From Pseudomonadales bacterium (GTDB taxonomy: Bacteria > Pseudomonadota > Gammaproteobacteria > Pseudomonadales > Pseudohongiellaceae), in the NCBI GenBank assembly GCA_024234325.1, contig JACKOJ010000002.1:426550-490549 (forward strand): a stretch of DNA of 64,000 nt, read 5' to 3'. The position numbers and the translations under genes are program-made. Shown here piece after piece: positions 33,396-41,241 of this stretch. Below the pieces are notes generated by a model. It did no database searches and had not been told where the DNA came from. It was given only the letters and a program-made list of their open reading frames with translations. Within the stretch, counting starts at the first letter, position 1, and every line of letters starts with the position of its first letter.

Positions 33396-33779
33396 TCAGA
33401 ATACCTTCGTTGCAGTAAGCTGCGTTCCGTTGGGATAAGCGCAAAGAAACCCAGACGCCAAAGGCGAACAGGAGACTTGCGTGGCAACGAAAGACGTCGG
33501 TGAAACCAATCTGATAGTGTAGGTCGCATTGACATACCCATAGATTGTACTTGCAGTGCCAGTTTGCCCGATGACCGTACCTTGCATGGCTTCCCACACA
33601 CCGCCTGTGCTGGCCTGAACACCCAGTGTCGCAGCGATAATCGTCGAGCCGTTCTGATGCACTGATATGTAGTTTCCTGCGGATGTAAGCCACACGCCCG
33701 AAAAATTGGCTGTTGATTGGGATAGCGCTGGAGTTGGCATTACCATCAGCAGCATTAGAGTGAAGAATGTGTATCTCAT
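33396..33779 (-). CDS. Small secreted protein of unknown function
   Basis: The 127-residue protein has a clear signal peptide (MRYTFFTLMLLMVMPTPALS, cleavage near LSQ-ST) and a beta-rich mature part rich in Ser, Thr and Gly (NFSGVWLTSAGNYISVHQNG). Two Cys near the C-terminus may form a disulfide. NFSGVW resembles the opening of lipocalin-like or secreted beta-barrel domains. It is the last gene before attR, read toward the island interior, and looks like cargo. No other function can be supported. Confidence 0.6.
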   Translation of the reverse strand: MRYTFFTLMLLMVMPTPALSQSTANFSGVWLTSAGNYISVHQNGSTIIAATLGVQASTGGVWEAMQGTVIGQTGTASTIYGYVNATYTIRLVSPTSFVATQVSCSPLASGFLCAYPNGTQLTATKVF

Positions 33780-33919
33780 GGTTCTCTCCGTTTTTGTTGG
33801 CTTTCAGAGGCCGCTGTTCTGATCAAGAGTAGCACCAGACATTCTTGCCGGATACACTGCACGTCGATCGTATCAATTACCCACTCCCCAGACACTAAAC
33901 CCTGTAACCAATCGTTTCT

Positions 33920-33939
33920 GGGGGTACTTTTAGGGGTAC
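33920..33939. repeat. Integrase arm-type repeats, right end
   Basis: GGGGGTAC at 33920 and AGGGGTAC at 33932 repeat with the same 12-nt period as the left-end pair at 14959/14971. They lie about 60-80 bp inside attR. Confidence 0.6.
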
Positions 33940-34000
33940 TTGCACAGATTGAATACTTCTTTTTCTTTTTAAATCAAAACACTGCAACATCTTTTCATAG

Positions 34001-34018
34001 CCTGTCCGGGCACCAAAT
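34001..34018 (+). repeat. attR: tRNA-derived direct repeat
   Basis: CCTGTCCGGGCACCAAAT matches attL except for one missing G in the GGGG run. It marks the right end of the island; chromosomal gene organisation resumes at 34.1 kb. Confidence 0.8.
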
Positions 34019-34148
34019 CCATTCTCCCCCAAGACTCGGCACAACTTTCCCGATGGCCTGCATTGACTAAACCCAGCCCCGCCTGCTATACCCGTCAACA
34101 ATGTGGGGAAACAAGCCCCCGAAATCATCATCCGCAAGAGGGCACATC

Positions 34149-35069
34149 ATGACAAGAAAAACGCCTGCGTCCTGCCTGTTCATCCTGAGCCTCTGTGTCG
34201 CGCTGCCATCGGGCAGCCAGGCAGCCGAATTCGAGGGCGACGTTCCCCTCGCCCTGGTCAAAGCCCTGCTGCAGAATCCCGCCTCTCCCGAGGTTCATAT
34301 CTACCCCGGCATTCCCGACAACTTCCCCCGCTTCGATCTGCCAGCCGGATTTACCGTGCTGGGCGGGCTGCAGTTGGAAACGGGACAACGGCTTGCGCTG
34401 ACGACTCTTGAGGACGGCCCCACCAGCCTGCAGCGCTTCTCGAATGCCCTGATCACAGCCAACTTCGTGGAGATGCCTCAAGCGAGCCGTGGCTTTTCTC
34501 CGTCCCTCCTCAGCATGCAACGACAGGTGTTCTGCAGGGATGATGTTGGCTTCCTGACGGTCATCCACACCACAGGCAGAGACGCCAACCTGCTTACTTT
34601 GGGCACGTCAAACCCAATGGGAAATCCGGACTGGCAAGGTTGTGAAACTGCGATCAATCCACAACCCCCGCAGAGTCGCTCCCCTTTGTCGGGCAGGCCA
34701 CCCGTCGCCATGGAAACGCTGCTGCAATACATGCCGGTGCTGGAGCTTCCGGTGGAACAGAACAGGGTGTCGCGCTCACCGTTCCTGGGTAGCGGCGGCT
34801 CTGGCTCCGGCAACGGCATGCACTATCAGATCGATATCGATTTCAGCAGCGACAAGAGTGTGGACGAAATCTACCAGCATTTCGCCGTCCAGGTTCTTCG
34901 CCAGCAATGGTCAGGGGACGGAGACACCGTCGGCACGATCAGTGCCACCGGTAACTTCATTCGCGTGCCAGACCAAACCACCTATCTGCACGGAAACCTC
35001 AGCATCTTGCAGACCTCGACAGACAGCTTCACAGTGTCATTCCGGGTGACAAAACTGAACCCCGAGTGA
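34149..35069 (+). CDS. Secreted hypothetical protein
   Basis: The 306-residue protein starts at ATG 34149 behind an AGAGGG site. It has a signal peptide ending near SQAAEF, then an alpha/beta protein with two halves: residues about 25-170 (FDLPAGFTVLGGLQLETGQR) and a C-terminal domain after a Gly/Ser linker (GSGGSGSGNGM; SSDKSVDEIYQHFAVQVLRQ). I do not recognise a family. Base composition is that of the chromosome, so it lies outside the island. Confidence 0.75.
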   Translation: MTRKTPASCLFILSLCVALPSGSQAAEFEGDVPLALVKALLQNPASPEVHIYPGIPDNFPRFDLPAGFTVLGGLQLETGQRLALTTLEDGPTSLQRFSNALITANFVEMPQASRGFSPSLLSMQRQVFCRDDVGFLTVIHTTGRDANLLTLGTSNPMGNPDWQGCETAINPQPPQSRSPLSGRPPVAMETLLQYMPVLELPVEQNRVSRSPFLGSGGSGSGNGMHYQIDIDFSSDKSVDEIYQHFAVQVLRQQWSGDGDTVGTISATGNFIRVPDQTTYLHGNLSILQTSTDSFTVSFRVTKLNPE

Positions 35070-35076
35070 AACAGGA

Positions 35077-35463
35077 TCAGGACGTTTCCTTACTGAGATG
35101 TGCCAGTTCGGCGCCGTGCTGCTCCCAGTTCTGTCCGTCGAATTTGGTGATGTGCAGGTTCTGCGGAATGGGGTTCAGGCAGCGCACATTGATATCCACC
35201 CCGTCGGGGTTGGAGCGCGGAATATAGAAGGGTTTGATGCCACAGGTACGGCAGAAGGTGTGCTTCGCCACGCCGGTATTGAAGGTATACAGACTCAACT
35301 GATCCTCCCCCTGCAGCAAACGAAAGCGGGACTTGGGCACGATCAGATGCAGAAACCCCGCCTTCGCGCAGATGGAGCAATTGCAGTCACTGCACTCGAT
35401 TACCTCCGGTGCCTCCACCTCAAACTGCACCGCGCCGCAATGGCAGCCGCCCTGATACCACAT
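35077..35463 (-). CDS. GFA/CENP-V family zinc protein
   Basis: The 128-residue protein MWYQGGCHCGAVQFEVEAPE has the glutathione-dependent formaldehyde-activating (GFA) zinc motifs: CHCG, CSDCNCSICAKAG and CRTCGIKPFY. Family members bind zinc; true S-hydroxymethylglutathione synthase activity is proven for few. I chose the ATG at 35463; the frame is open to 35517. It ends convergently with the secreted protein at 34149. Confidence 0.9.
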   Translation of the reverse strand: MWYQGGCHCGAVQFEVEAPEVIECSDCNCSICAKAGFLHLIVPKSRFRLLQGEDQLSLYTFNTGVAKHTFCRTCGIKPFYIPRSNPDGVDINVRCLNPIPQNLHITKFDGQNWEQHGAELAHLSKETS

Positions 35464-35547
35464 GCTCTGACTCCTCCTGTCTGGTTTCCGCCCCAGTGTG
35501 CCAGTCCCGCCCGGCAAACAACACCCTGGATATCAATCATCGTCTCT

Positions 35548-35581
35548 ATTCATAGCTCAGCTTCATTCATAGCTCAGCTTC
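35548..35581 (+). repeat. 17-bp perfect tandem duplication at the cydB stop
   Basis: ATTCATAGCTCAGCTTC occurs twice back to back (35548-35564, 35565-35581), covering the last cydB codons (KLSYE stop) and duplicating them beyond the stop codon. It looks like a recent slippage event with no effect on the protein. Confidence 0.9.
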
Positions 35582-36555
35582 GTCGCCTTGCCGGAAAAGA
35601 TGCGGTAGATGAACACGGTATACACCAGAATCATCGGCACGGTCAGGGCAACACCGTAGAAAGTGAAACGCAGAGACTCGGGCGACGAGGCCGTATCCCA
35701 GATGGTCATGCGGTTGATCACGATGTCGGGGTAAATACTGTAGGCAAGCCCCAGCGCCGACATCAGGCAGATCACGATCAGGCACACGAACACCAGCCAA
35801 CCGAAACCGGCATCCAGTATGCGCCGCTGCCATAACACCCAGACGATGGCGGCGTAGGCCAGCGAGGTACTGATGGGAATGGGCAACAGTCCTATGGCGG
35901 CAGGCAGCGTAAACCACTTGGCGGCAATCACCTCGCTGACGATCGGTGTTGCGATGGAGAGCAGGAAGATGCCGATGCCCATCGGCAACACTGTCCAGCG
36001 CGCCCAGGCAATCGCCTTCTCATAGAGGCTGCCGTCGGCCTTCATGATCAGCCAGCCACAGCCCAGCATGATGTAGAGCGCGGGCAGCGTGACTGCAATC
36101 CCGGCGGAGAACGCCATGCCAACCGCACTGTGCTCCAGCCCCACCACGTAGGCCCCCAGCATCCAGCCCTGGGAGGCAGCCGCAAGCAGAGACCCCAGCG
36201 CAAACAGCCGGTTCCAGCGTCGCTTGTACTGCGTCTTCGCCTTGGCGCGGAAGTCGAAAGATACCCCGCGCAGAATCAGGCCCATCAGCATCAGTGTGGC
36301 AGGCAGATACAGCTCGGTCAGCACCAGCCCGTAAGCGGCGGGAAAGGCAATCAGCAACACCCCCACGCCCAGCACAATCCAGGTCTCGTTGGCGTCCCAG
36401 AACGGACCGATGGATGCAATCATCTGGTCCTTCTCGTCCTCATCCGCCAGCGAAAGCAACATGCCAATGCCCAGATCGTAACCGTCCAGAATGATGTAGA
36501 TCAGCAACGCAAGACCCATGATGCCGAGGAAAAACAGCGGTAACCAGTCAGCCAT
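35563..36555 (-). CDS. cydB: Cytochrome bd-type (CioB-like) quinol oxidase subunit II
   Basis: The 330-residue membrane protein has about eight to nine hydrophobic segments and the CydB signature ILDGYDLGIGMLL near the N-terminus and GPFWDANETWIVLGVGVLL. With subunit I it forms a quinol oxidase in the inner membrane that reduces oxygen without pumping protons. It begins 1 nt after the cydA stop. The length is shorter than E. coli CydB and fits the cyanide-insensitive CioB type. Confidence 0.95.
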   Translation of the reverse strand: MADWLPLFFLGIMGLALLIYIILDGYDLGIGMLLSLADEDEKDQMIASIGPFWDANETWIVLGVGVLLIAFPAAYGLVLTELYLPATLMLMGLILRGVSFDFRAKAKTQYKRRWNRLFALGSLLAAASQGWMLGAYVVGLEHSAVGMAFSAGIAVTLPALYIMLGCGWLIMKADGSLYEKAIAWARWTVLPMGIGIFLLSIATPIVSEVIAAKWFTLPAAIGLLPIPISTSLAYAAIVWVLWQRRILDAGFGWLVFVCLIVICLMSALGLAYSIYPDIVINRMTIWDTASSPESLRFTFYGVALTVPMILVYTVFIYRIFSGKATKLSYE

Positions 36556-36556
36556 T

Positions 36557-37936
36557 TCAGAGTCCCTCCTGTGGCGTGTGCAGTGAACCCAGTGTGGTCT
36601 GTGCCTCCTGCGCCTTTTGTTGCAGCGTCAGCAGGGAACGCGCGGGTTTGGAGGCGAGGTAGCGCAGGGTCATGAGATAGGAAAGCAGCAGGAAGCCATA
36701 GAGAAGCAGATAGGCAGTCAGGGTACTCAGCAGCATCCCCGACCCGTGCTCTGCTACGACTTCCTGCGAGGACAAAACCCCGTAAACGATCCAGGGCTGT
36801 CGCCCGATCTCGGTCACATACCAGCCTGCCAGCACCGCCACCCAACCGGAATACGTCATTAGCGAGAGCAGTTTCAGCAACAGGGGATTCTCCTCCCTTC
36901 TCTGCCACCACTGCCATGCCGCATACCAGGCCACCAGCAGCATCAGCATGCCTACGCCCACCATGATGCGGAAGGACCAGAACACAATCGCCACCGGCGG
37001 GTGCTCCCCCTCAAACTCGTTCAGGCCCTGAATTTCGCCATTCAGGGAGTGTGTCAGAATGACGCTGGCCGCCTTCGGAATCTCCACCTTCATGTGTGTG
37101 GTTCTCTCCTCCTCGTCGGGGAAACCGAACAGGGTCAGCCCGACGCCGGAATGGGTCTCCCAAATGCCTTCGATCGCGGCCAGCTTCGCCGGTTGATGCT
37201 CCAGCGTGTTCAGCCCGTGCAGGTCACCCAGAAATATCTGCAGCGGCGCCAGTACCGCTGCCATCAGAATGCCGGTGCGAAGCACCTTGCGCGTCGCCGG
37301 GCCATCCAGCCGGTCACGCACGCGCCAGGCGCTGATGCCCGCCACGAAGAAGGCGCTGGTCAGCAGCGAGGCCACCAGCATGTGTGCAAAGCGGTAGGGA
37401 AAGGACGGGTTGAAGATGATGGTCCACCAGTCCTGCACCATCATCACACCCTCGTTCATGGTGTACCCGGTGGGCGTCTGCATCCACGAGTTCAGGCTCA
37501 GAATCCAGAACGCCGAGAAGGTCGTGCCCACCGCCACCAGGGTGGCGGCCAACAGATGCACTCGATTGGATACGCGGTCCTTGCCGAACAGCATGATGCC
37601 TAGGAAGGAGGCTTCAAGGAAAAAGGCCGTCAGCACCTCATAGCCCAGCAGCGGTCCGGCGATATTGCCCGCACGCTCCATGAAGCCCGGCCAGTTGGTG
37701 CCGAACTGAAAGCTCATGGTGATGCCACTGACCACCCCAAGGGCAAACGTCAGGGCAAAGATCTTCACCCAGAAGAAATAGGCGTATTCCCAGTCCCTGT
37801 CACCGCTCAGAGTAAAGCGCGTGCGGAAATACAACAGAATCCAGCACAGGCCGATCGAAATGGTGGGGAACAGAATATGAAAACTGATGTTGGCCGCAAA
37901 CTGGATGCGGGCCAGCACAAAGGGATCGAATGCCAT
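36557..37936 (-). CDS. cydA: Cytochrome bd-type (CioA-like) quinol oxidase subunit I
   Basis: The 459-residue protein binds the haems of the bd oxidase. Haem-ligand regions are visible: His20 in ISFHILFPTISIGL, the His in RFAHMLVASLLTSAFF, and Met in VFWSFRIMVGVGML; acidic residues of the proton path are in YEVLTAFFLEASFLG. The signature GWYVTEIGRQPWIVYG is present. The periplasmic Q-loop is short, as in CioA (cyanide-insensitive oxidase), rather than the long-loop E. coli type. It starts at ATG 37936. The small metal-binding and HMA-transporter genes lie upstream, across a gap of about 0.4 kb. Confidence 0.95.
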   Translation of the reverse strand: MAFDPFVLARIQFAANISFHILFPTISIGLCWILLYFRTRFTLSGDRDWEYAYFFWVKIFALTFALGVVSGITMSFQFGTNWPGFMERAGNIAGPLLGYEVLTAFFLEASFLGIMLFGKDRVSNRVHLLAATLVAVGTTFSAFWILSLNSWMQTPTGYTMNEGVMMVQDWWTIIFNPSFPYRFAHMLVASLLTSAFFVAGISAWRVRDRLDGPATRKVLRTGILMAAVLAPLQIFLGDLHGLNTLEHQPAKLAAIEGIWETHSGVGLTLFGFPDEEERTTHMKVEIPKAASVILTHSLNGEIQGLNEFEGEHPPVAIVFWSFRIMVGVGMLMLLVAWYAAWQWWQRREENPLLLKLLSLMTYSGWVAVLAGWYVTEIGRQPWIVYGVLSSQEVVAEHGSGMLLSTLTAYLLLYGFLLLSYLMTLRYLASKPARSLLTLQQKAQEAQTTLGSLHTPQEGL

Positions 37937-38361
37937 TGTTTGTGTCCTTCCCTAGGGCCTGTCTGCACAGACCGGTGAGTCGCTTGGTCGTCTGTCACAC
38001 CCCCAAGCAATCCCTGTGCCGCTCTTTGCCGTTCACGTATTGGAGCGGTACTTTCTGGGCTTACGGGAAATTCAGCATAGCGCGTTCGGCTACGCAGGCG
38101 CCATCTTTGTCAATTTTGACCTGAATATAGTTATTTTTGGCAAATAGCGAAATGGTAGGGGACAGCAGAAAAGGCGATACGGACGAACAGGTCATGGGGC
38201 CGGACTCGTTGCTCCAGCAAGGCGGGCTTGCGACATCTTGTCGCGTTGCCTGTTCGCATGAGCAACGTTAACTTGAAAAGGAAGTTCGGGAAATTCCGCT
38301 GCACAGGAACCCCGGCTTCCAGGGCAGTGAGAGCTTCGACGGGTCCACTGCCCTGACTTCC
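37937..38361. other. 425-bp gap upstream of cydAB
   Basis: This is the presumed promoter region of cydAB. GTCAA-TT-TTGAC at 38109-38120 is a small inverted repeat, but it does not fit the FNR consensus. No gene with a ribosome site is visible. Confidence 0.4.
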
Positions 38362-38502
38362 TTACTCTTCGACCTTCGTCATCTGCTTGCCGCAGCAGGT
38401 TTCAGAGTGAGGCATCGTGCTGGGGCACGGACATCCCTTCACATAGATGAGCTCGGCCTTGCATGAATCACAACGGTAGCGATCTCCAGTTTTTCTGGAC
38501 AT
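38362..38502 (-). CDS. Tiny desulforedoxin-like metal-binding protein
   Basis: The 46-residue protein from the ATG at 38502 has a strong AGGAGG ribosome site 8 nt upstream. The sequence YRCDSCKAELIYVKGCPC continues to HSETCCGKQMTKVEE, with a CxxC and a later CCGxxM, the spacing of desulforedoxin/rubredoxin-type knuckles. An extra CPC sits in the loop. It should bind iron or zinc. The frame is open upstream to 38601 but without a ribosome site. The function is unknown; it lies beside genes for oxidase and metal handling. Confidence 0.7.
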   Translation of the reverse strand: MSRKTGDRYRCDSCKAELIYVKGCPCPSTMPHSETCCGKQMTKVEE

Positions 38503-38685
38503 TTTTCTGACCTCCTTTTGGATGTGAACGCTCTGCTTATGAACGTTCCGGATGTAAATGTTCTGTGCCGCATTACGAACGACACGCTTGCATAGTCGCA
38601 CGATTCCGCGATGACTTCCATGCGTTCGATCAAGAAATATGTCGTTTCAGGTGCCGCATACTGACTGGTATACAACGGGGGAAAT

Positions 38686-39744
38686 ATGACGCAAAAAGAA
38701 CTGGTTTTGCCGGTCACCGGGATGGTCTGTGGTGGCTGCGAAAGCGCCATTGAAAATGCCCTGGAGCAACTGGAAGGTGTCAGCGAAGTTCACGCCAGCC
38801 ATAGCGAAAACAGGGTGCTCATGCAGATCGAGCCAGACAGGGTAAGCACCGCTGTCATCATCGCCACCATCCGCAATGCAGGCTATGAAGTCCCCGAAAC
38901 GCCCCTCCCGCTCAACGAGCTGAAAGAGAAGAAGGCCGTTTCCCCTGTACAGGCGCGGCAGATGGATACCCGTATCCGGAACGTACTGTTGTTCCTGGCG
39001 CTGCTCGTCATCATCGGCGGCATTGTGCAATGGGGGCGCAGCCTGATGCCCGGGGTGATGATGCAGATCAACTCCGGCGTCAGCTACGCTGCCCTGCTGC
39101 TCATCGGGTTTCTGACAGGATTTCACTGCATCGGGATGTGCGGCAGCTTTGTCGTCAACTACGCGCGCAGAACCACCGGCCTGGGTCAGGCCGCGCTGGC
39201 CCATGCCGCCTATGGCAGTGGCAAGACCCTGTCCTATGCCGCCATCGGGGCCCTGTTTGGTGCTGCAGGGGCACTGGTGGCCATTACGCCGACCATTCGC
39301 GGCTGGGCGGCTTTGGCTGCCGGGCTGTTCCTGGTGCTGTTCGGGCTGAAGATGTTGCACCTGATCCCCGAGTTGCGCCTGCTGTCCCTGCGCTTCCCCA
39401 AAACCATGACCAAACAGGTGATGACCTCTCTGTCTCATCCCCGCGCGCCTTTCATCACCGGGCTTCTCAACGGCCTGTTGCTGGGCTGTGGTCCCCTGCA
39501 AGCCATGTACATCATGGCGGCCGGAACCGGCGAACCCCTGACCGGTGCACTGATGCTGGCCAGCTTCGGGCTAGGCACCCTGCCGCCGCTGATCGGCTTC
39601 GGCTTCTTCGCCAGCTATCTGTCGCAGGAGTCCATCCAGCAATTGATCCGCGTGTCCGCCGTGCTGGTCATGTTCATGGGGCTGATGATGCTGAACCGCG
39701 GCTATACCCTGCTCAGTTCAGCGCCTGCCATGATGGGTGGCTGA
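38686..39744 (+). CDS. HMA-domain plus TauE/SafE-type membrane protein
   Basis: The 352-residue fusion has an N-terminal heavy-metal-associated domain (residues 1-68; GMVCGGCESAIENALEQLEG with the CxxC metal site). A linker and first membrane helix (VLLFLALLVIIGGIV) follow, then a six-helix UreH/SafE-type domain (GFLTGFHCIGMCGSFVVNYA, GLLNGLLLGCGPLQAMYIMA). Proteins of this architecture are linked to copper delivery and cytochrome oxidase maturation. FHCIGMCG and LGCGPLQAMY carry conserved Cys/His/Met residues. GGGGG precedes the ATG. The substrate is probably copper, by inference. Confidence 0.85.
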   Translation: MTQKELVLPVTGMVCGGCESAIENALEQLEGVSEVHASHSENRVLMQIEPDRVSTAVIIATIRNAGYEVPETPLPLNELKEKKAVSPVQARQMDTRIRNVLLFLALLVIIGGIVQWGRSLMPGVMMQINSGVSYAALLLIGFLTGFHCIGMCGSFVVNYARRTTGLGQAALAHAAYGSGKTLSYAAIGALFGAAGALVAITPTIRGWAALAAGLFLVLFGLKMLHLIPELRLLSLRFPKTMTKQVMTSLSHPRAPFITGLLNGLLLGCGPLQAMYIMAAGTGEPLTGALMLASFGLGTLPPLIGFGFFASYLSQESIQQLIRVSAVLVMFMGLMMLNRGYTLLSSAPAMMGG

Positions 39745-39862
39745 ACACAATATTCCAGCCAGGCATTCCAGAACACGCCGCACCTGTGTACTCTGGGGCT
39801 GTTGCACTGACATTACACTGACAACAGCCCTCAAGACAGCCAAAGGCGCGGAGCCCTTATTC

Positions 39863-41227
39863 ATGAACAGAACAGAACACGCCCGGCATTTGCGATATCC
39901 AGTGACCCTGCTTGCGACCGGGGTCATCACCACACTCGCCACGGTCAGCATGGCAGACGAACAGGCCCTCTACACCATCGGCATCAGCCCCTCTGCCGCA
40001 CGCATACAAAACGACATCGAAACCCTGGTGAATTTCGGCACCCGGCACACCCTGTCGGAAACCGATTCGGACACCCGCGGCATCGGCGCGGCAAGACGCT
40101 GGGTTCACGCGGAGTTCGAGCGCATCTCGCAAAGCTGTGGCGGCTGTCTCGAAGTGATCTACGTCGGCGATACAGTGTCCGGCACCAGCCGAATTCCGGA
40201 CCCGGTGGAAGTCGTCAACGTCATCGCCATTCAACGTGGCACGCGGGACGGCAACCGTTTCGTGATGATGAGCGGCGACATCGACAACCGCGTCAGCGAC
40301 CCGATGAACTTCACCAGCGATTCCCCCGGCGCCAATGACAATGCCTCGGGGCTGGCCGGGGTGCTGGAAACGGCGCGCGTGCTGTCACAGTATCAGTTCC
40401 CCGGTTCCATTATTTACGCGGGGCTGTCCGGCGAGGAACAGGGCCTGAACGGAGGCGCCATCTTCGCGCAGTATGCGCTGGATCAGGGTTGGCACATGCA
40501 GGCCGTCATCAACAACGACATGATCGGCAATATTCGCGGCATCAACGGCGTGGTGAACAACAGCACCGCCCGCGTGTTCTCCGAAGGCACCCGGTATGTG
40601 GAGACGCAGGATGAGGCCACCCAGCGGCGCTTCCAGGGCGGCGAACTGGATTCAGCATCGCGCAATCTCGCGCGCTATATCGACACCATGGCCGATCTCT
40701 ATGTGCCGAATCTCGACGTGATGATGGTGTACCGTCTCGACCGCTTCGGGCGTGGCGGTCACCACCGCCCCTTCAACGAAGTGGGCCTGCCGGCGGTGCG
40801 CATCATGGAGACCAACGAGAACTACCACTGGCAGCATCAGGACGTGCGCGTGGAGAACGGCATTGCCTACGGGGATGTTATCGAGCATGTGGATTTTGAC
40901 TACGCAGCGAAACTGACCGCGCTGAACGCCGTCACCCTGGCGTCCATGGCCTGGGCACCCGCTCCCCCCACCGAGGTCAGCATTCGCGGGCAGGTGAGCC
41001 CTGACACCACCCTGAGCTGGAAGAAAGTGCCGGGTGCCACGGCCTACCGCGTGCACTGGCGCCTGACCACGGACGCCCAATGGACTCACTCACGCACCGT
41101 GGGCGATGTGGAGAGCTTCACGCTGGAAAACGTGGTCATCGACAACTACTTCTTTGGCGTGTCCAGCGTCTCGGCGGATGGCCTGCAAAGCCCGGTCGTC
41201 TTCCCCGGGCCTGCAGGAGCCTTCTGA
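39863..41227 (+). CDS. Secreted M28-family metallopeptidase with C-terminal FnIII-like domain
   Basis: The 454-residue protein has a signal peptide (VTLLATGVITTLATVSMA) and an M28 aminopeptidase core. Zinc-site segments are SGDIDNRVSD (canonical His-x-Asp replaced by Asp-x-Asp), SPGANDNASGLAG, LSGEEQGLNGG and INNDMIG. The C-terminal 90 residues (PPTEVSIRGQVSPDTTLSWK, YRVHWRLTTDAQW) look like a fibronectin type III domain. The ATG at 39863 is chosen to begin at the signal peptide. It is convergent with the amidohydrolase gene, 14 nt away. Confidence 0.88.
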   Translation: MNRTEHARHLRYPVTLLATGVITTLATVSMADEQALYTIGISPSAARIQNDIETLVNFGTRHTLSETDSDTRGIGAARRWVHAEFERISQSCGGCLEVIYVGDTVSGTSRIPDPVEVVNVIAIQRGTRDGNRFVMMSGDIDNRVSDPMNFTSDSPGANDNASGLAGVLETARVLSQYQFPGSIIYAGLSGEEQGLNGGAIFAQYALDQGWHMQAVINNDMIGNIRGINGVVNNSTARVFSEGTRYVETQDEATQRRFQGGELDSASRNLARYIDTMADLYVPNLDVMMVYRLDRFGRGGHHRPFNEVGLPAVRIMETNENYHWQHQDVRVENGIAYGDVIEHVDFDYAAKLTALNAVTLASMAWAPAPPTEVSIRGQVSPDTTLSWKKVPGATAYRVHWRLTTDAQWTHSRTVGDVESFTLENVVIDNYFFGVSSVSADGLQSPVVFPGPAGAF

Positions 41228-41241
41228 CTGCAGCTCCCCGA

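Larger units (their letters stand above)
14829..34018 (+). mobile_element. Integrative defence island in tRNA-Arg(CCU), about 19.2 kb
   Basis: The element is bounded by a direct repeat of the tRNA 3' end, with a P4-type tyrosine integrase next to attL and integrase arm-type repeats near both ends. It carries a PP2C/nucleotidyltransferase/regulator operon, a type I restriction-modification operon with an embedded Gabija-like pair, and an AlpA-Gp2 module with ribbon-helix-helix/ParC-like genes. No structural phage or conjugation genes are present, so it is a satellite-like genomic island that would need a helper for transfer. Base composition changes in blocks (AT-richer at 16.2-18.5 and 29.4-32.3 kb, GC-rich in between), suggesting assembly from several sources. 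Confidence 0.88.

Noticed and set aside
14829..34018. Prophage
   Set aside because: There are no capsid, portal, terminase, tail or lysis genes; only integrase, AlpA and Gp2-type genes, which fits a satellite-like island.
38109..38120. FNR/ANR box upstream of cydA
   Set aside because: GTCAATTTTGAC is a small inverted repeat but lacks the TTGAT-N4-ATCAA pattern.
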